DNA from: Ilumatobacteraceae bacterium
GTDB lineage: Bacteria; Actinomycetota; Acidimicrobiia; Acidimicrobiales; Ilumatobacteraceae
Reading direction: 5' to 3'
Length of the DNA: 64,000 nucleotides
Assembly: GCA_022843125.1 (NCBI GenBank)
Contig: JALHOG010000025.1
Location: 1 to 64,000, forward strand
Under the pieces are notes generated by a model. It was not told the DNA's origin, searched no databases, and saw only the letters and a list, made by a program, of their open reading frames with translations. Both the position numbers and the translations under genes were made by a program. This document shows, piece by piece, positions 1 through 8,910 of the stretch. Every line of letters starts with the position of its first letter. Position 1 is the first letter of the stretch.

Positions 1-1035
1 GATGCACTTCGGACCCTCGCCGGCGAACACCGTGATCGCATCGGTGCCCTCCGGCACCCCGAACTGCGACGCGAGCGTGCCGATCGGTGAGGTGTCGTCG
101 GCCTCGGCGAAGCAGAACGACAGCTTGCCGGGGTTGCCGTGCGTGGCCCGGTCGACCTCGCCGGGCCGGCCCCCGCCGACGTTGCGCACGACCAGTTGCA
201 GCGCGCGGCCGATCGTGGCGTTGGCGCGGGTGCCCTGCCCGAGGGCGTTGACGCCCGAGTTCATGCCGATCATCCGGGTGCCGGGCCCGCTGCACACGAG
301 CACCGGGCCGACCGGCATCGTGGTGGCGAGCAGGCCGTGCATGTTGAACTCGTCGTTGCAGACCGCCTCGACCGCGGTGAGCACCCACGGGAGGTGCTCG
401 GGCAGGCAGCCCGCCATCACCGCGGCCACCGCCACCTTCTCGACGGTGACGTCGACGAGGTCGGGTGGCACGGTGGCGACGACCTCGTCGGGGGCGCGGC
501 CGGTGCCGGTGAGCATCCGTAGCACGCGCTCCTCGGTGGGTGGCACCACTGGGAGCCCGTCGGTCCAGCCGCGCTGGTACATCAGCTCGAACTCGTCCTC
601 GGCGTCGGCGATCTCGATGCGCCGTGACCGCAGGATGCTGGCGCCGTGGCGCACCCGCAGTTCGTCGACGAGGTCGGGGTCGACGCTCATCGAGCCGCAG
701 CCCGGCCGCATCGGTGGCAGGTCGACACCGAGCCCGGTCACCTCGGTGATCGCCTCCCACTCGGTGCGCAGCCACCCGACGGTTCGGGCCACCTCGACGC
801 CGTCGTCGATGCGGATCAACGTGGGCACCGTCTCGATCTCGTGGTGCCAGCTGATCGCGAGGTCGTGGTCGTGGAGGGCCGACGGATCATCCGGGAAGTC
901 CGGGTCGTCCTGGGTGTACACGGTGAGCGTTCCTGCGGCGTCGAGCTCGCCGAGCACCGGTACCACCATGCGGCAGGTCTCGCACTCACGCTTGACCACC
1001 ACCACCCAACCGTCCGGCAACGTCGGAGTCCCCAT
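1..1035 (-). CDS. thioredoxin-fold protein with C-terminal GWTDGLPVVPPT domain, 3' part missing
   Basis: The reading frame is open from an ATG at 1035 to the window edge, so the C-terminus lies outside. The first ~100 residues look thioredoxin-like: a CETC active-site-type motif (about residues 18-21) follows a beta-strand (GWVVVVKRE), and a cis-Pro-type VPTLI follows later. A linker contains CGSM, and the rest carries FELMYQRGWTDGLPVVPPT, a motif I associate with UGSC-type redox/selenoprotein-related families, though that link is recollection and not proven here. The frame continues through MAGCLPEHLPWVL and NPGKLSFCFAE to the edge. It lies 40 bp downstream of the GGDEF-EAL gene on the same strand and may be cotranscribed with it. 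Function is unknown; a redox or thiol role is inferred from the CxxC. Confidence 0.75.
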   Translation of the reverse strand, partial: MGTPTLPDGWVVVVKRECETCRMVVPVLGELDAAGTLTVYTQDDPDFPDDPSALHDHDLAISWHHEIETVPTLIRIDDGVEVARTVGWLRTEWEAITEVTGLGVDLPPMRPGCGSMSVDPDLVDELRVRHGASILRSRRIEIADAEDEFELMYQRGWTDGLPVVPPTEERVLRMLTGTGRAPDEVVATVPPDLVDVTVEKVAVAAVMAGCLPEHLPWVLTAVEAVCNDEFNMHGLLATTMPVGPVLVCSGPGTRMIGMNSGVNALGQGTRANATIGRALQLVVRNVGGGRPGEVDRATHGNPGKLSFCFAEADDTSPIGTLASQFGVPEGTDAITVFAGEGPKCI

Positions 1036-1075
1036 GAACTCGCACCGTACCGGGGCCGGCCCGCGCGGCGCTGCG

Positions 1076-2827
1076 TCAGGCGGTGCCGAGCGAGCGGATC
1101 ACGTCGCCGGCGCGGGTCATCCGGGCGTCGAGCTCGTCGGCTCGCACCGGAGCCGCCATCAGGTAGCCCTGCCCGTGTGTGACGCCGAGATCGAGCAACG
1201 CCTTTGCCTGCTCGACGGTCTCGATCCCCTCGAACACGAGCCCGAGCTCGAGCGCGTCCGCCATGTTGACGATCGTCTCGAGATATCGCAGGCGGCGGTT
1301 CGAATCGAACAGTCCGGCGAGGAACGTGCGATCGACTTTCAGGTAGTCGACGGCGAGCGTCTCGAGCTGAGCGAGCGACGAGTGGCCGGTCCCGAAGTCG
1401 TCGAGGGCGATGCGCACGCCTTCACGTCGGAGGGTGTCGAGCTGTTCGCCGAGCGAGTCGTCGTACTCGACACCGATCGACTCGGTGACCTCGAGTACCA
1501 CCCGAGCGGGGTCGAAGTTCGCGGTCTCGACGATCTGGAGCGTCGCCCGTGCGAAGTCGTCGTTGGTGAGGTGGATGGTCGAGATGTTGACCGTGACGCT
1601 GATGAGCCGGCCCGTCGACGGATCGCGCTGATCTGCGATCTCGCGACATGCCTTGCGCAGGACGTGCCGGTCGAGCTGATCGATGATGCCCATGTGTTCG
1701 GCCATGGCGACGAACCGGTCAGGGCCGATCGGGCCCTGCGTCGGGCTGTGCCAACGAGCGAGCGTCTCGACGGCATACGTGTCGCCGGTGCGCAGATCGA
1801 CGATCGGCTGGAACACCACCGAGGGGCCCGAGCCGATCAGCGAGCGCCGCAGCTGCCCTTCGAGCTCGGTGCGCACGACGACGCGCTGCTCCATCTCGGG
1901 GCGGAACGAGGTGACCGATCCGCGCACGACGCGCTTGCCCTCGTACATGGCGATGTCGGCGCGACGAACCGCCTCATCGGCGTTCACGAACGAGCCGCGC
2001 TCGATCAGCGCGACGCCGACCGAGGCCGAGGTGTAACACGGACGGCCGCCGAGCACGATCGGCTGGCGCAACGAGTCACAGAGCTGTTGCGCCATGAGCG
2101 CAGCCCGCTCGTGGTCGCACCCGTCGACGAACAGCACGAACTCGTCACCGCCGATGCGGCCCCACTGATCGGGGGCGGGGCAGACGTTCAGCAGCCTGCT
2201 CGTCGTCGAGCGCAGCATCGCGTCACCGGCGGTGTGTCCGAGCGCGTCGTTGATCGCCTTGAAGTCGTCGAGGTCGACGAAGAAGACGGCGATGTCTCCG
2301 CTCCCGAGATGCAGTGACTCCTGGAGCCGTTCGAGGAAGAGCCGCCGGTTGGGCAGCCCGGTGAGCTCGTCGGTGAGCGCCGCCTTCACGCTCTGGTCGA
2401 GGAGCCGTTGGCGTTCGAGGCTCGCCCGGAGCGCCTCCTCGTGCACCAGGTTGCGGAAGCAGACCACGATCCCGCACACGCCGGGCGTGCTCAGATGGTC
2501 GGTGAGGGAGACCTCGACGGGCAGCTCACCGTTCGGCAGCTGAAGCCGCACACGCGCTGACGCATGGCCATCGGAACGGACACGTTCGAGCGCGGTGAGC
2601 GCGGCGTCGATGTCGTCAGGGTGGACCAATCGTGTGGCGATGCCGCCGAGGTCGGCAGGTGAGCCGTCCGGTGTCGCCGTCAGGATCAGCGCGGCCTGGT
2701 TGGCGTAGCGGATGTCGAGTCCGTCGCCGAGCACGATGATTGCGTCGTCGACGCAGTCGAGCAGGGTGTGGGCCACCGCGTCGCTCAGCGACACCGGCGA
2801 GAACGGACCCGACATCGTGCCGTCCAT
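1076..2827 (-). CDS. PAS-GGDEF-EAL cyclic-di-GMP signalling protein
   Basis: Bifunctional-type regulator of cyclic di-GMP. In order it has an N-terminal PAS-like sensor (about residues 10-125, with DDAIIVLGDGLDIRYANQAA), a GGDEF domain beginning DELTGLPNRR and carrying an intact GGDEF active site (RIGGDEFVLF), and an EAL domain. In the EAL domain the signature reads ETL (YAVETLARW); the other metal and catalytic residues are visible: VTVNIS, EVTES, LDDFGTGHSS, LKVDR and EGIET. The inhibitory RxxD site before GGDEF is not present (APDQWG). No transmembrane segment is visible, so it is probably cytosolic. The frame is open up to 3028, but the upstream part is low-complexity and Arg-rich; I chose ATG 2827 (MDGTMSG), with 2815 as alternative. 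Which activity dominates cannot be told from sequence. Confidence 0.9.
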   Translation of the reverse strand: MDGTMSGPFSPVSLSDAVAHTLLDCVDDAIIVLGDGLDIRYANQAALILTATPDGSPADLGGIATRLVHPDDIDAALTALERVRSDGHASARVRLQLPNGELPVEVSLTDHLSTPGVCGIVVCFRNLVHEEALRASLERQRLLDQSVKAALTDELTGLPNRRLFLERLQESLHLGSGDIAVFFVDLDDFKAINDALGHTAGDAMLRSTTSRLLNVCPAPDQWGRIGGDEFVLFVDGCDHERAALMAQQLCDSLRQPIVLGGRPCYTSASVGVALIERGSFVNADEAVRRADIAMYEGKRVVRGSVTSFRPEMEQRVVVRTELEGQLRRSLIGSGPSVVFQPIVDLRTGDTYAVETLARWHSPTQGPIGPDRFVAMAEHMGIIDQLDRHVLRKACREIADQRDPSTGRLISVTVNISTIHLTNDDFARATLQIVETANFDPARVVLEVTESIGVEYDDSLGEQLDTLRREGVRIALDDFGTGHSSLAQLETLAVDYLKVDRTFLAGLFDSNRRLRYLETIVNMADALELGLVFEGIETVEQAKALLDLGVTHGQGYLMAAPVRADELDARMTRAGDVIRSLGTA

Positions 2828-3115
2828 CAGCACTCGCCGATCTGCGACTCGGGTCGCGCATCCTCGTGACGCGCGGGTGCGAAGTTGCACACGAGCGGGA
2901 ACACGCTCGATCGATTGGCCATGGGTGGGTTCGGTTCGTCGTGGGCGGACACGGAGTTCTGGAGTGTAGAGCGCACGGGTTGCGTGAGTCAAGAGAGCGT
3001 AAAATCCTGTCCGGACTGCGTTATGCATTCCAATTCTGATCGCTCCACGTCACATGAGAGCCACGCACGGTGCAGAAGATGTTCGGGCGGTGGGTCGATG
3101 GGTACGTTCTGACGC
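2828..3115. promoter_or_regulatory. divergent intergenic region
   Basis: About 290 bp between the divergent GGDEF-EAL and aldo/keto reductase genes. It is visibly more AT-rich than its surroundings around 2990-3055 and must hold promoters for both sides. No convincing gene, hairpin or operator pair was seen. Confidence 0.4.
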
Positions 3116-3997
3116 ATGCTCCCGCTCGCTCAGTTCGGCCGTACCGGCCACCAGTCGACCCGGCTCGTCTTCGGCGCCGCCGGCATCGGTTCGATGTCCC
3201 AGGAGCGCGCCGACCAGACGCTCGCCATGGTCGAGGCAGCGGGCATCAACCACATCGACACCGCCGCGTCGTACGGCACGTCGGAGGATCTGCTCCGAGG
3301 GTTCCTGGCCACGCGTCGTGAGCGCTACTTCCTCGCCACGAAGACGGGCGAGCGCACGGGCGACGCCGCTCGCGCCGAGCTCGAGCGATCGCTCGTGCGG
3401 ATGGGCGTCGGTTCGGTCGACCTCATCCAACTGCACAACCTGGTCGAGGCCGACGAGTGGGAGGTCGCGTTCGCGCCGGGCGGCGCCGTCGAGGCGCTCG
3501 TGCGTGCTCGCGACGAAGGGCTCGTCCGGTTCATCGGCGTGACCGGCCACGGTGTGCGCATCCCCGGAATGCATCTGCGCAGCCTCGACCGCTTCGACTT
3601 CGACAGCGTGCTGTTCCCGTACAACCACGCCCTGCTGTGCGACGCTGCCTACCGGACCGACGTCGAGCGCCTGCGCGAGCTGTGCGCGTCGAGGGGGGTT
3701 GCCGTCCAGACGATCAAGTCGATCGCGCGTGGCCGCTGGCAGCCCGACGACGATCGTCCGCGCTTCAGCTGGTACGAGCCCCTGACCGATCCGGGAGCTG
3801 TCTTGCGTGCGGTCCACCACGTGCTCGGCCAGGACGATCTGTTCCTCAACACGACGAGCGACGCCACCCTGCTCCCACTCCTGCTCGACGCGGCGAACGC
3901 TCCGCTCTCACCGCCGACGGAGAGCGAGATGAACGCCGACATCGAGCACTTCGGCATCACGCCGCTCTTCGACGGAGCCGCGCTCGAGGTGATCTGA
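3116..3997 (+). CDS. aldo/keto reductase family protein
   Basis: NAD(P)H-dependent carbonyl reductase of the aldo/keto reductase superfamily, cytosolic. The TIM-barrel signature residues are present: the catalytic Asp and Tyr in HIDTAASYGTSEDLL, the Lys strand in YFLATKTGERTG, and LIQLHNL in the usual fourth-strand position. The 293-residue length fits the family. It starts at the ATG at 3116 next to the divergent promoter and stands alone, with the convergent membrane protein gene ending 30 bp downstream. Substrate is unknown. The final third (DAANAPLSPPTESEMNADIEHFG) is typical of the small AKRs that act on sugars or quinones, but that is only a family resemblance. Confidence 0.9.
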   Translation: MLPLAQFGRTGHQSTRLVFGAAGIGSMSQERADQTLAMVEAAGINHIDTAASYGTSEDLLRGFLATRRERYFLATKTGERTGDAARAELERSLVRMGVGSVDLIQLHNLVEADEWEVAFAPGGAVEALVRARDEGLVRFIGVTGHGVRIPGMHLRSLDRFDFDSVLFPYNHALLCDAAYRTDVERLRELCASRGVAVQTIKSIARGRWQPDDDRPRFSWYEPLTDPGAVLRAVHHVLGQDDLFLNTTSDATLLPLLLDAANAPLSPPTESEMNADIEHFGITPLFDGAALEVI

Positions 3998-4026
3998 CCG
4001 ACCTCGCCGGGGCCGGTCAGGGGCCG

Positions 4027-4992
4027 TCAGGGGCCGGTGGCCGGCTCGAACGCCTGGTCGGAGTACTCGAGACGCTCCCACGTCCAGCCCGCTGTGGCGG
4101 CGCGCAGGCGAACCATCACGTCGTCCTGGTCGAGCCACATGGTGACCGGCACGGCTTCCGCACGATCGACGGACGGGATCGTCTGCTGGCCGAACGACGT
4201 CCAGAGCAGCGGGTTGCTGTCGCTGAAGCCGACGGTGTCGACGAACATCTCGTATCGCTCGACGGCGTTCGGGCCCACGCCCTCGGTCTCCTGGCGTTCG
4301 AGGTCGACGAACGGTCGCAACCGGTTGGACAGCACGTCGTCGGCGCCGTCGACGGCAGCGAGATACGGGATGATCGTGCGAACGCTCGACACGGCCGGGT
4401 CGTCGGGGGCGGGCGTGCTCCAGGCGGCCCCGTCACGCGTGACGAGCACGTCGCCGCCGTCGACGCTGGCGATCGTCAGCCCCGCCTGCGGGCCCCCGGT
4501 GCTGCCGGTGAACTGGAACGCCTGCGTGACCTCGTCGATCGTGATCGTGCCGTCGACAGCAGGCGACGGACCACCCGACGTCACGAGGAAGGTGCTCGAC
4601 CGGATGACGGGGAGCTCGGCGCCGATACCGGGGAGGCGATCGCGCGACAGGTAATCCTGCAGCTCGCGGGCGCCGAAGTACATCGCGCCGCCGACGATGA
4701 CGACGAGGGACAGTGCGGTGACACCGCGGGCGAGGCGTCGGTACCACGGGTTGGCGCGGCGGTACACGCTTCGCGCCCGTTCGGAGTCGGACCGGTACAC
4801 CGGGCGGTGAGGCACCCGCGAGCTGACGCGGCTGTTCGGGGTGGCTTCGGCGTTGCGATCGAACGCCCTGGGCGGGGCAGGCTCGGAGGCCGGCAACGTG
4901 GGTGGTGCGACCGTGAGATCGAACACGCTCGGGCGCGCACGAACGGCATCAGGGGCGCCCGAAGAGGCATCGATGTCCGGTCCGCCGCTCAT
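4027..4992 (-). CDS. single-pass membrane protein of unknown function
   Basis: I do not recognise this family. The 321-residue product has a ~95-residue N-terminal cytoplasmic region rich in Pro, Arg and Ala, one transmembrane helix (TALSLVVIVGGAMYFGA, about residues 105-122), and a ~200-residue presumably extracellular domain with beta-rich character (SSTFLVTSGG, VDGTITIDEV, FQFTGSTGG) ending in AVPVTMWLDQDDVMVRL. The C-terminal part loosely recalls lipoprotein-like lipid- or substrate-binding domains, but the resemblance is weak. The start is ATG 4992 (MSGGPDID); the frame is open further upstream but enters the divergent kgd promoter region. It is convergent with the aldo/keto reductase. 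Confidence 0.75.
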   Translation of the reverse strand: MSGGPDIDASSGAPDAVRARPSVFDLTVAPPTLPASEPAPPRAFDRNAEATPNSRVSSRVPHRPVYRSDSERARSVYRRANPWYRRLARGVTALSLVVIVGGAMYFGARELQDYLSRDRLPGIGAELPVIRSSTFLVTSGGPSPAVDGTITIDEVTQAFQFTGSTGGPQAGLTIASVDGGDVLVTRDGAAWSTPAPDDPAVSSVRTIIPYLAAVDGADDVLSNRLRPFVDLERQETEGVGPNAVERYEMFVDTVGFSDSNPLLWTSFGQQTIPSVDRAEAVPVTMWLDQDDVMVRLRAATAGWTWERLEYSDQAFEPATGP

Positions 4993-5204
4993 CGGACACA
5001 ATTTGGCAGACCCCCTGCGTTCGGGAAAGCCGCTTGACCAAGATGTGAGGTTCGTGAGCTGGCTTTTTCCGGGTCGGGCCCGCAATGTTGCGGTGATGTG
5101 ACGACGGGGGCTCCGAAGATGTCTGCGCAGCCCCGCGAGACCGCTTCGGGTTGCATCGCTCGACATCGGTGCGCAGCAGGCACACCGCAGTACGATCGCC
5201 CACG
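4993..5204. promoter_or_regulatory. divergent promoter region of kgd and membrane protein
   Basis: 212 bp between two divergent start codons. It must contain the kgd promoter, but no strong -35/-10 pair or operator stands out by eye. Confidence 0.4.
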
Positions 5205-8200
5205 ATGGCTTCTGAAACCTCTGGTGTCGCGTTCGGCGCGAACTCGTGGCTCGTCGAGGAGATGTACGAGCAATATGTCGCCGACCCCGACTCGGTCGGT
5301 GCGTCATGGCGGGAGTTCTTCGAGGACTACCGCTCGATCCATGCAGCGGCTCAACCTGCCACTGTTCAGCCGGCGGCTGCGGCCCCGCTTCCCGAGCCGG
5401 CGACGAGTTCCACGGCGAGCCCCGCCCCCCACCCAACACCCGTAGCGGCGCCGCCCGCCACCGCCGCAGCCGCCCCCGTGGCAGAGCCCGGCGAGCTGAT
5501 CAAGGGTGTCGGGGCCGCGATCGTGAAGAACATGGAGGCGTCGCTCGACGTCCCGACGGCCACGAGTTTCCGCAACGTCCCGGCGAAGCTGCTCGAGGTC
5601 AACCGCAAGGTCATCAACGGCTATCGCTCCCGGTCGGGCCAGGGCAAGGTCAGCTTCACCCACATCATCGGGTTCGCGATCATCCGCGCCATCGCGACCG
5701 CCGTGCCCAACATGCGCAACGGGTACCTCGAGGGCGCCGACGGCAAGCCCAGGATCATCCGGCACGACCACGTGAACATGGGGCTGGCGGTCGACGTCGA
5801 CAAGGGCGACGGCCAACGCGCCCTCATCGTGCCAGTCCTCAAGAACGCCGACGCGCTCGACTTCGCCGGCTTCCTCGCTGCGTACGAGGAGCTGATCCGC
5901 AAGGTCAAGAACAACAAGCTCACGATCGACGACTACGCCGGCGCGAACATCACGCTCACCAACCCCGGCACGATCGGCACGGTCCAGTCGGTGCCGCGCC
6001 TGATGCCCGGCCAGGGCGTCATCGTCGGGGTCGGCAACATCGACTACCCGGCCGAGTTCGAGGGCGCCGACCGGCGCAACCTCTCGTCGCTCGGCATCTC
6101 GAAGGTCGTCACGATCACGAGCACGTACGACCACCGGATCATCCAGGGCGCCGAGTCGGGCATGTTCCTGAAGCGGGTGCACGAACTCCTGCTCGGCGAG
6201 CACGGCTTCTACCAGGAGATCTTCCACGCGCTCGACATGCCGTACGAGGCGGTCAAGTGGCGGCCCGACCTCAACCCGATCGACCGCGAAGAGGCGATGC
6301 TCGCCAAGCAGATGGCGGTCGCCAAGCTGATCCGTGTGCACCGCGTCCGCGGGCACCTGATGGCCGACCTCGACCCCCTGCACTGGAAGCGGCCGCAGAC
6401 GCCGCTCGAGCTCGACCCCGCCACCTACGGCCTCACCATCTGGGACCTCGACCGCGAGTTCCTCTGCGACGGTGTCGGCGGCCAGGAGAAGATGTCGCTC
6501 GGCGACCTGCTCGGCGTGCTGCGCGATGCGTACTGCCGCACCATCGGTGTCGAGTACATGCACATCCAGAACACCGAGGAGCAGGCCTGGCTGCAGGAGC
6601 GCGTCGAGCGCAAGCCACCGAGTTACTCGAAGGCCCAGAAGGACCGCATCCTGGAGCGGCTCAACGCGGCCGAGGCGTTCGAGAAGTTCCTCGCCACCAA
6701 GTACGTCGGGACCAAGCGCTTCGGCATCGAGGGCGCCGAGTCGGCGATCCCGATCCTCGACGAGATCCTGTCCGGCGCCGCCGACGAGGAGCTCGACGGC
6801 GCCGTGCTCGGCATGGCCCACCGCGGTCGCCTCAACGTGCTGTCCAACATCATGGGCAAGAGCTACGAGGCGATCTTCTCGGAGTTCGAAGGCCACGTCG
6901 ACCCCGCCACCGTGCAGGGCTCGGGTGACGTCAAGTACCACCTGGGTGCCACCGGCAAGTACGAGAGCCCCTCGGGTGCCGACATCAAGGTCGAGCTGGC
7001 CGCCAACCCGAGCCACCTCGAGACCGTCGACCCGATCGTGATGGGCATGGTCCGCGCCCAGCAGGACCGCATCGACCCGCCGGGGTCGTTCTCGATGCTC
7101 CCGCTGCTCATCCACGGCGACGCCGCGTTCGCCGGCCAGGGCATCGTGGCCGAGTGCCTCGCGATGAGCGACATCGCCGGCTACCGGGTGGGCGGCACGA
7201 TCCACCTCATCATCAACAACCAGATCGGCTTCACCACGGCACCCGAGATGAGCCGCTCGTCGTTCTATTGCAGCGACGTCGCGAAGACGATCCAGGCGCC
7301 GATCTTCCACGTCAACGGCGACGACCCCGAGGCGTGCGTGCGCGTCGCCCGGCTCGCATGGGACTACCGCCAGCAGTTCCACAAAGACGTCGTGATCGAC
7401 ATGGTGTGCTACCGCCGCCACGGTCACAACGAGGGCGACGACCCGAGCTACACCCAGCCGCTCATGTACAAGGCGATCGCCGAGCGACGCAGCGTCCGCA
7501 AGCTCTACGTCGAGGCGCTGGTGAAGCGCGGCGACATCACGGTCGAGGAGGCCGAGCAGGCGCTCGGAGACTTCCAGCACAAGCTGCAGGTGGCGCTCGA
7601 CGAGACGCGCGCAAAGGTGGTCGACACACCGAAGGTGCCGCGGCCGCCGAAGCCGCTCGGCGTGCTGCCCCACGTGCCGACCGGGGTGGAACGAGCCACG
7701 CTCGACCGGATCTTCCACCAGCTGACCAACTACCCGGAGGGCTTCACGCCACATCCGAAGCTGGCCAAGCAGTTCGACGGGCGCAGCAAGCAGTTCGAGG
7801 CCGAGCACGATGTCGACTGGGCGACCGGTGAGGCGCTCGCGATCGGTTCGCTGATCCTCGAAGGGCACGGGGTCCGTCTCGCCGGCGAAGACTCGCGACG
7901 CGGCACGTTCAGCCAGCGCCACGCAGCACTGGTCGACTTCGAGACCGGCGAGCCCTGGATCCCGCTGCAGACCCTCGAGGGCGCGACCGGGAACTTCTGG
8001 GTGTACGACTCGCTGCTGTCGGAGTACGCCGCGCTCGGCTACGAGTACGGCTACTCGCATTCGAGCCCTGACGCACTGGTGATGTGGGAGGCGCAGTTCG
8101 GCGACTTCGTCAACGGCGCGCAGATCATCATCGACCAGTACCTCGTCGCCGCAGAAGACAAGTGGGGTCAGAACAACGGACTCGTGCTGTTGCTGCCGCA

Positions 8201-8855
8201 CGGGTACGAGGGGCAGGGTCCCGAGCACAGCTCGGCGCGGATCGAGCGGTTCCTCGTGCTCGCCGCGGAAGACAACATTCAGCTCGTCAACGCCACGACC
8301 GCATCGCAGTACTTCCATCTGCTGCGTCGCCAGATCCACCAGGAGCGTCGCACGCCGCTCGTCGTGTTCACGCCGAAGCAGGGGTTGCGGATGAAGCAGA
8401 CCCGATCGCACATCGACGAGCTCACCACCGGTTCGTTCCAGGAGGTGCTCGACGACCCGGCCACGGCGCCGGGTGGCCCGGTCGATGCGTCGACCGTGAA
8501 GCGCGTCGTGTTCTGCTCCGGCAAGGTGGCGTGGGATGCGATCAGCGAGCGCGACCGTCGTGGCGCCCCGGTCGCCGTCGTTCGCGTCGAACAGCTCTAC
8601 CCGTTCCCGGTCGAGCAGATGTTCCAGCTGCTCGACCGCTACCCGAACGCCCGCGAGCTGCGCTGGCTCCAGGAGGAGCCGGAGAACATGGGCCCGTGGC
8701 CGTTCGTCGAGCGGCGCACATGGCGCGTCAAGGAGCGCGGCTACGACATCGCCGTGATCGCACGCGTCGAGTCGGGCAGCCCCGCCACCGGTTCCAAGAC
8801 GGTCCACGACCAAGAACTCGCCGACCTCATGGACGCCACCTTCGCCGACCTCTGA
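5205..8855 (+). CDS. kgd: multifunctional 2-oxoglutarate dehydrogenase E1/E2 (KGD type)
   Basis: Thiamine-diphosphate enzyme of the TCA cycle that decarboxylates 2-oxoglutarate and, with lipoylated E2 and E3 partners, forms succinyl-CoA. The 1216 residues show the mycobacterial/corynebacterial architecture. The N-terminal E1 segment (SWLVEEMYEQYVADP, WREFFEDY) is followed by a Pro/Ala-rich linker (about 45-105). An E2 succinyltransferase-like domain comes next, with the catalytic DHRIIQG near residue 308. The E1 core carries GMAHRGRLNVL, IHGDAAFAGQGIVAE near 640 for thiamine diphosphate binding, and FGDFVNGAQIIIDQ. No lipoyl domain is fused, as is normal for this class. The start is ATG 5205 (MASETSG), since an in-frame upstream ATG adds only non-conserved sequence. 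Confidence 0.97.
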   Translation: MASETSGVAFGANSWLVEEMYEQYVADPDSVGASWREFFEDYRSIHAAAQPATVQPAAAAPLPEPATSSTASPAPHPTPVAAPPATAAAAPVAEPGELIKGVGAAIVKNMEASLDVPTATSFRNVPAKLLEVNRKVINGYRSRSGQGKVSFTHIIGFAIIRAIATAVPNMRNGYLEGADGKPRIIRHDHVNMGLAVDVDKGDGQRALIVPVLKNADALDFAGFLAAYEELIRKVKNNKLTIDDYAGANITLTNPGTIGTVQSVPRLMPGQGVIVGVGNIDYPAEFEGADRRNLSSLGISKVVTITSTYDHRIIQGAESGMFLKRVHELLLGEHGFYQEIFHALDMPYEAVKWRPDLNPIDREEAMLAKQMAVAKLIRVHRVRGHLMADLDPLHWKRPQTPLELDPATYGLTIWDLDREFLCDGVGGQEKMSLGDLLGVLRDAYCRTIGVEYMHIQNTEEQAWLQERVERKPPSYSKAQKDRILERLNAAEAFEKFLATKYVGTKRFGIEGAESAIPILDEILSGAADEELDGAVLGMAHRGRLNVLSNIMGKSYEAIFSEFEGHVDPATVQGSGDVKYHLGATGKYESPSGADIKVELAANPSHLETVDPIVMGMVRAQQDRIDPPGSFSMLPLLIHGDAAFAGQGIVAECLAMSDIAGYRVGGTIHLIINNQIGFTTAPEMSRSSFYCSDVAKTIQAPIFHVNGDDPEACVRVARLAWDYRQQFHKDVVIDMVCYRRHGHNEGDDPSYTQPLMYKAIAERRSVRKLYVEALVKRGDITVEEAEQALGDFQHKLQVALDETRAKVVDTPKVPRPPKPLGVLPHVPTGVERATLDRIFHQLTNYPEGFTPHPKLAKQFDGRSKQFEAEHDVDWATGEALAIGSLILEGHGVRLAGEDSRRGTFSQRHAALVDFETGEPWIPLQTLEGATGNFWVYDSLLSEYAALGYEYGYSHSSPDALVMWEAQFGDFVNGAQIIIDQYLVAAEDKWGQNNGLVLLLPHGYEGQGPEHSSARIERFLVLAAEDNIQLVNATTASQYFHLLRRQIHQERRTPLVVFTPKQGLRMKQTRSHIDELTTGSFQEVLDDPATAPGGPVDASTVKRVVFCSGKVAWDAISERDRRGAPVAVVRVEQLYPFPVEQMFQLLDRYPNARELRWLQEEPENMGPWPFVERRTWRVKERGYDIAVIARVESGSPATGSKTVHDQELADLMDATFADL

Positions 8856-8910
8856 TCCCGAGCAGCGCTCGTCACCGTCCGGGACGTTCGACGGTTAGAG
8901 TCCTGCGACG

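Noticed and set aside
2-2317. Long plus-strand open frame of 771 codons
   Set aside because: It lies antisense to the thioredoxin-fold and GGDEF-EAL genes and its translation is low-complexity Arg/Ser/Pro/Thr without domains; typical GC-rich shadow.
5304-8813. Minus-strand open frame of over 1100 codons opposite kgd
   Set aside because: Antisense to a clearly conserved gene; translation is composed of repeated Val/Asp/Arg/His with no domain.
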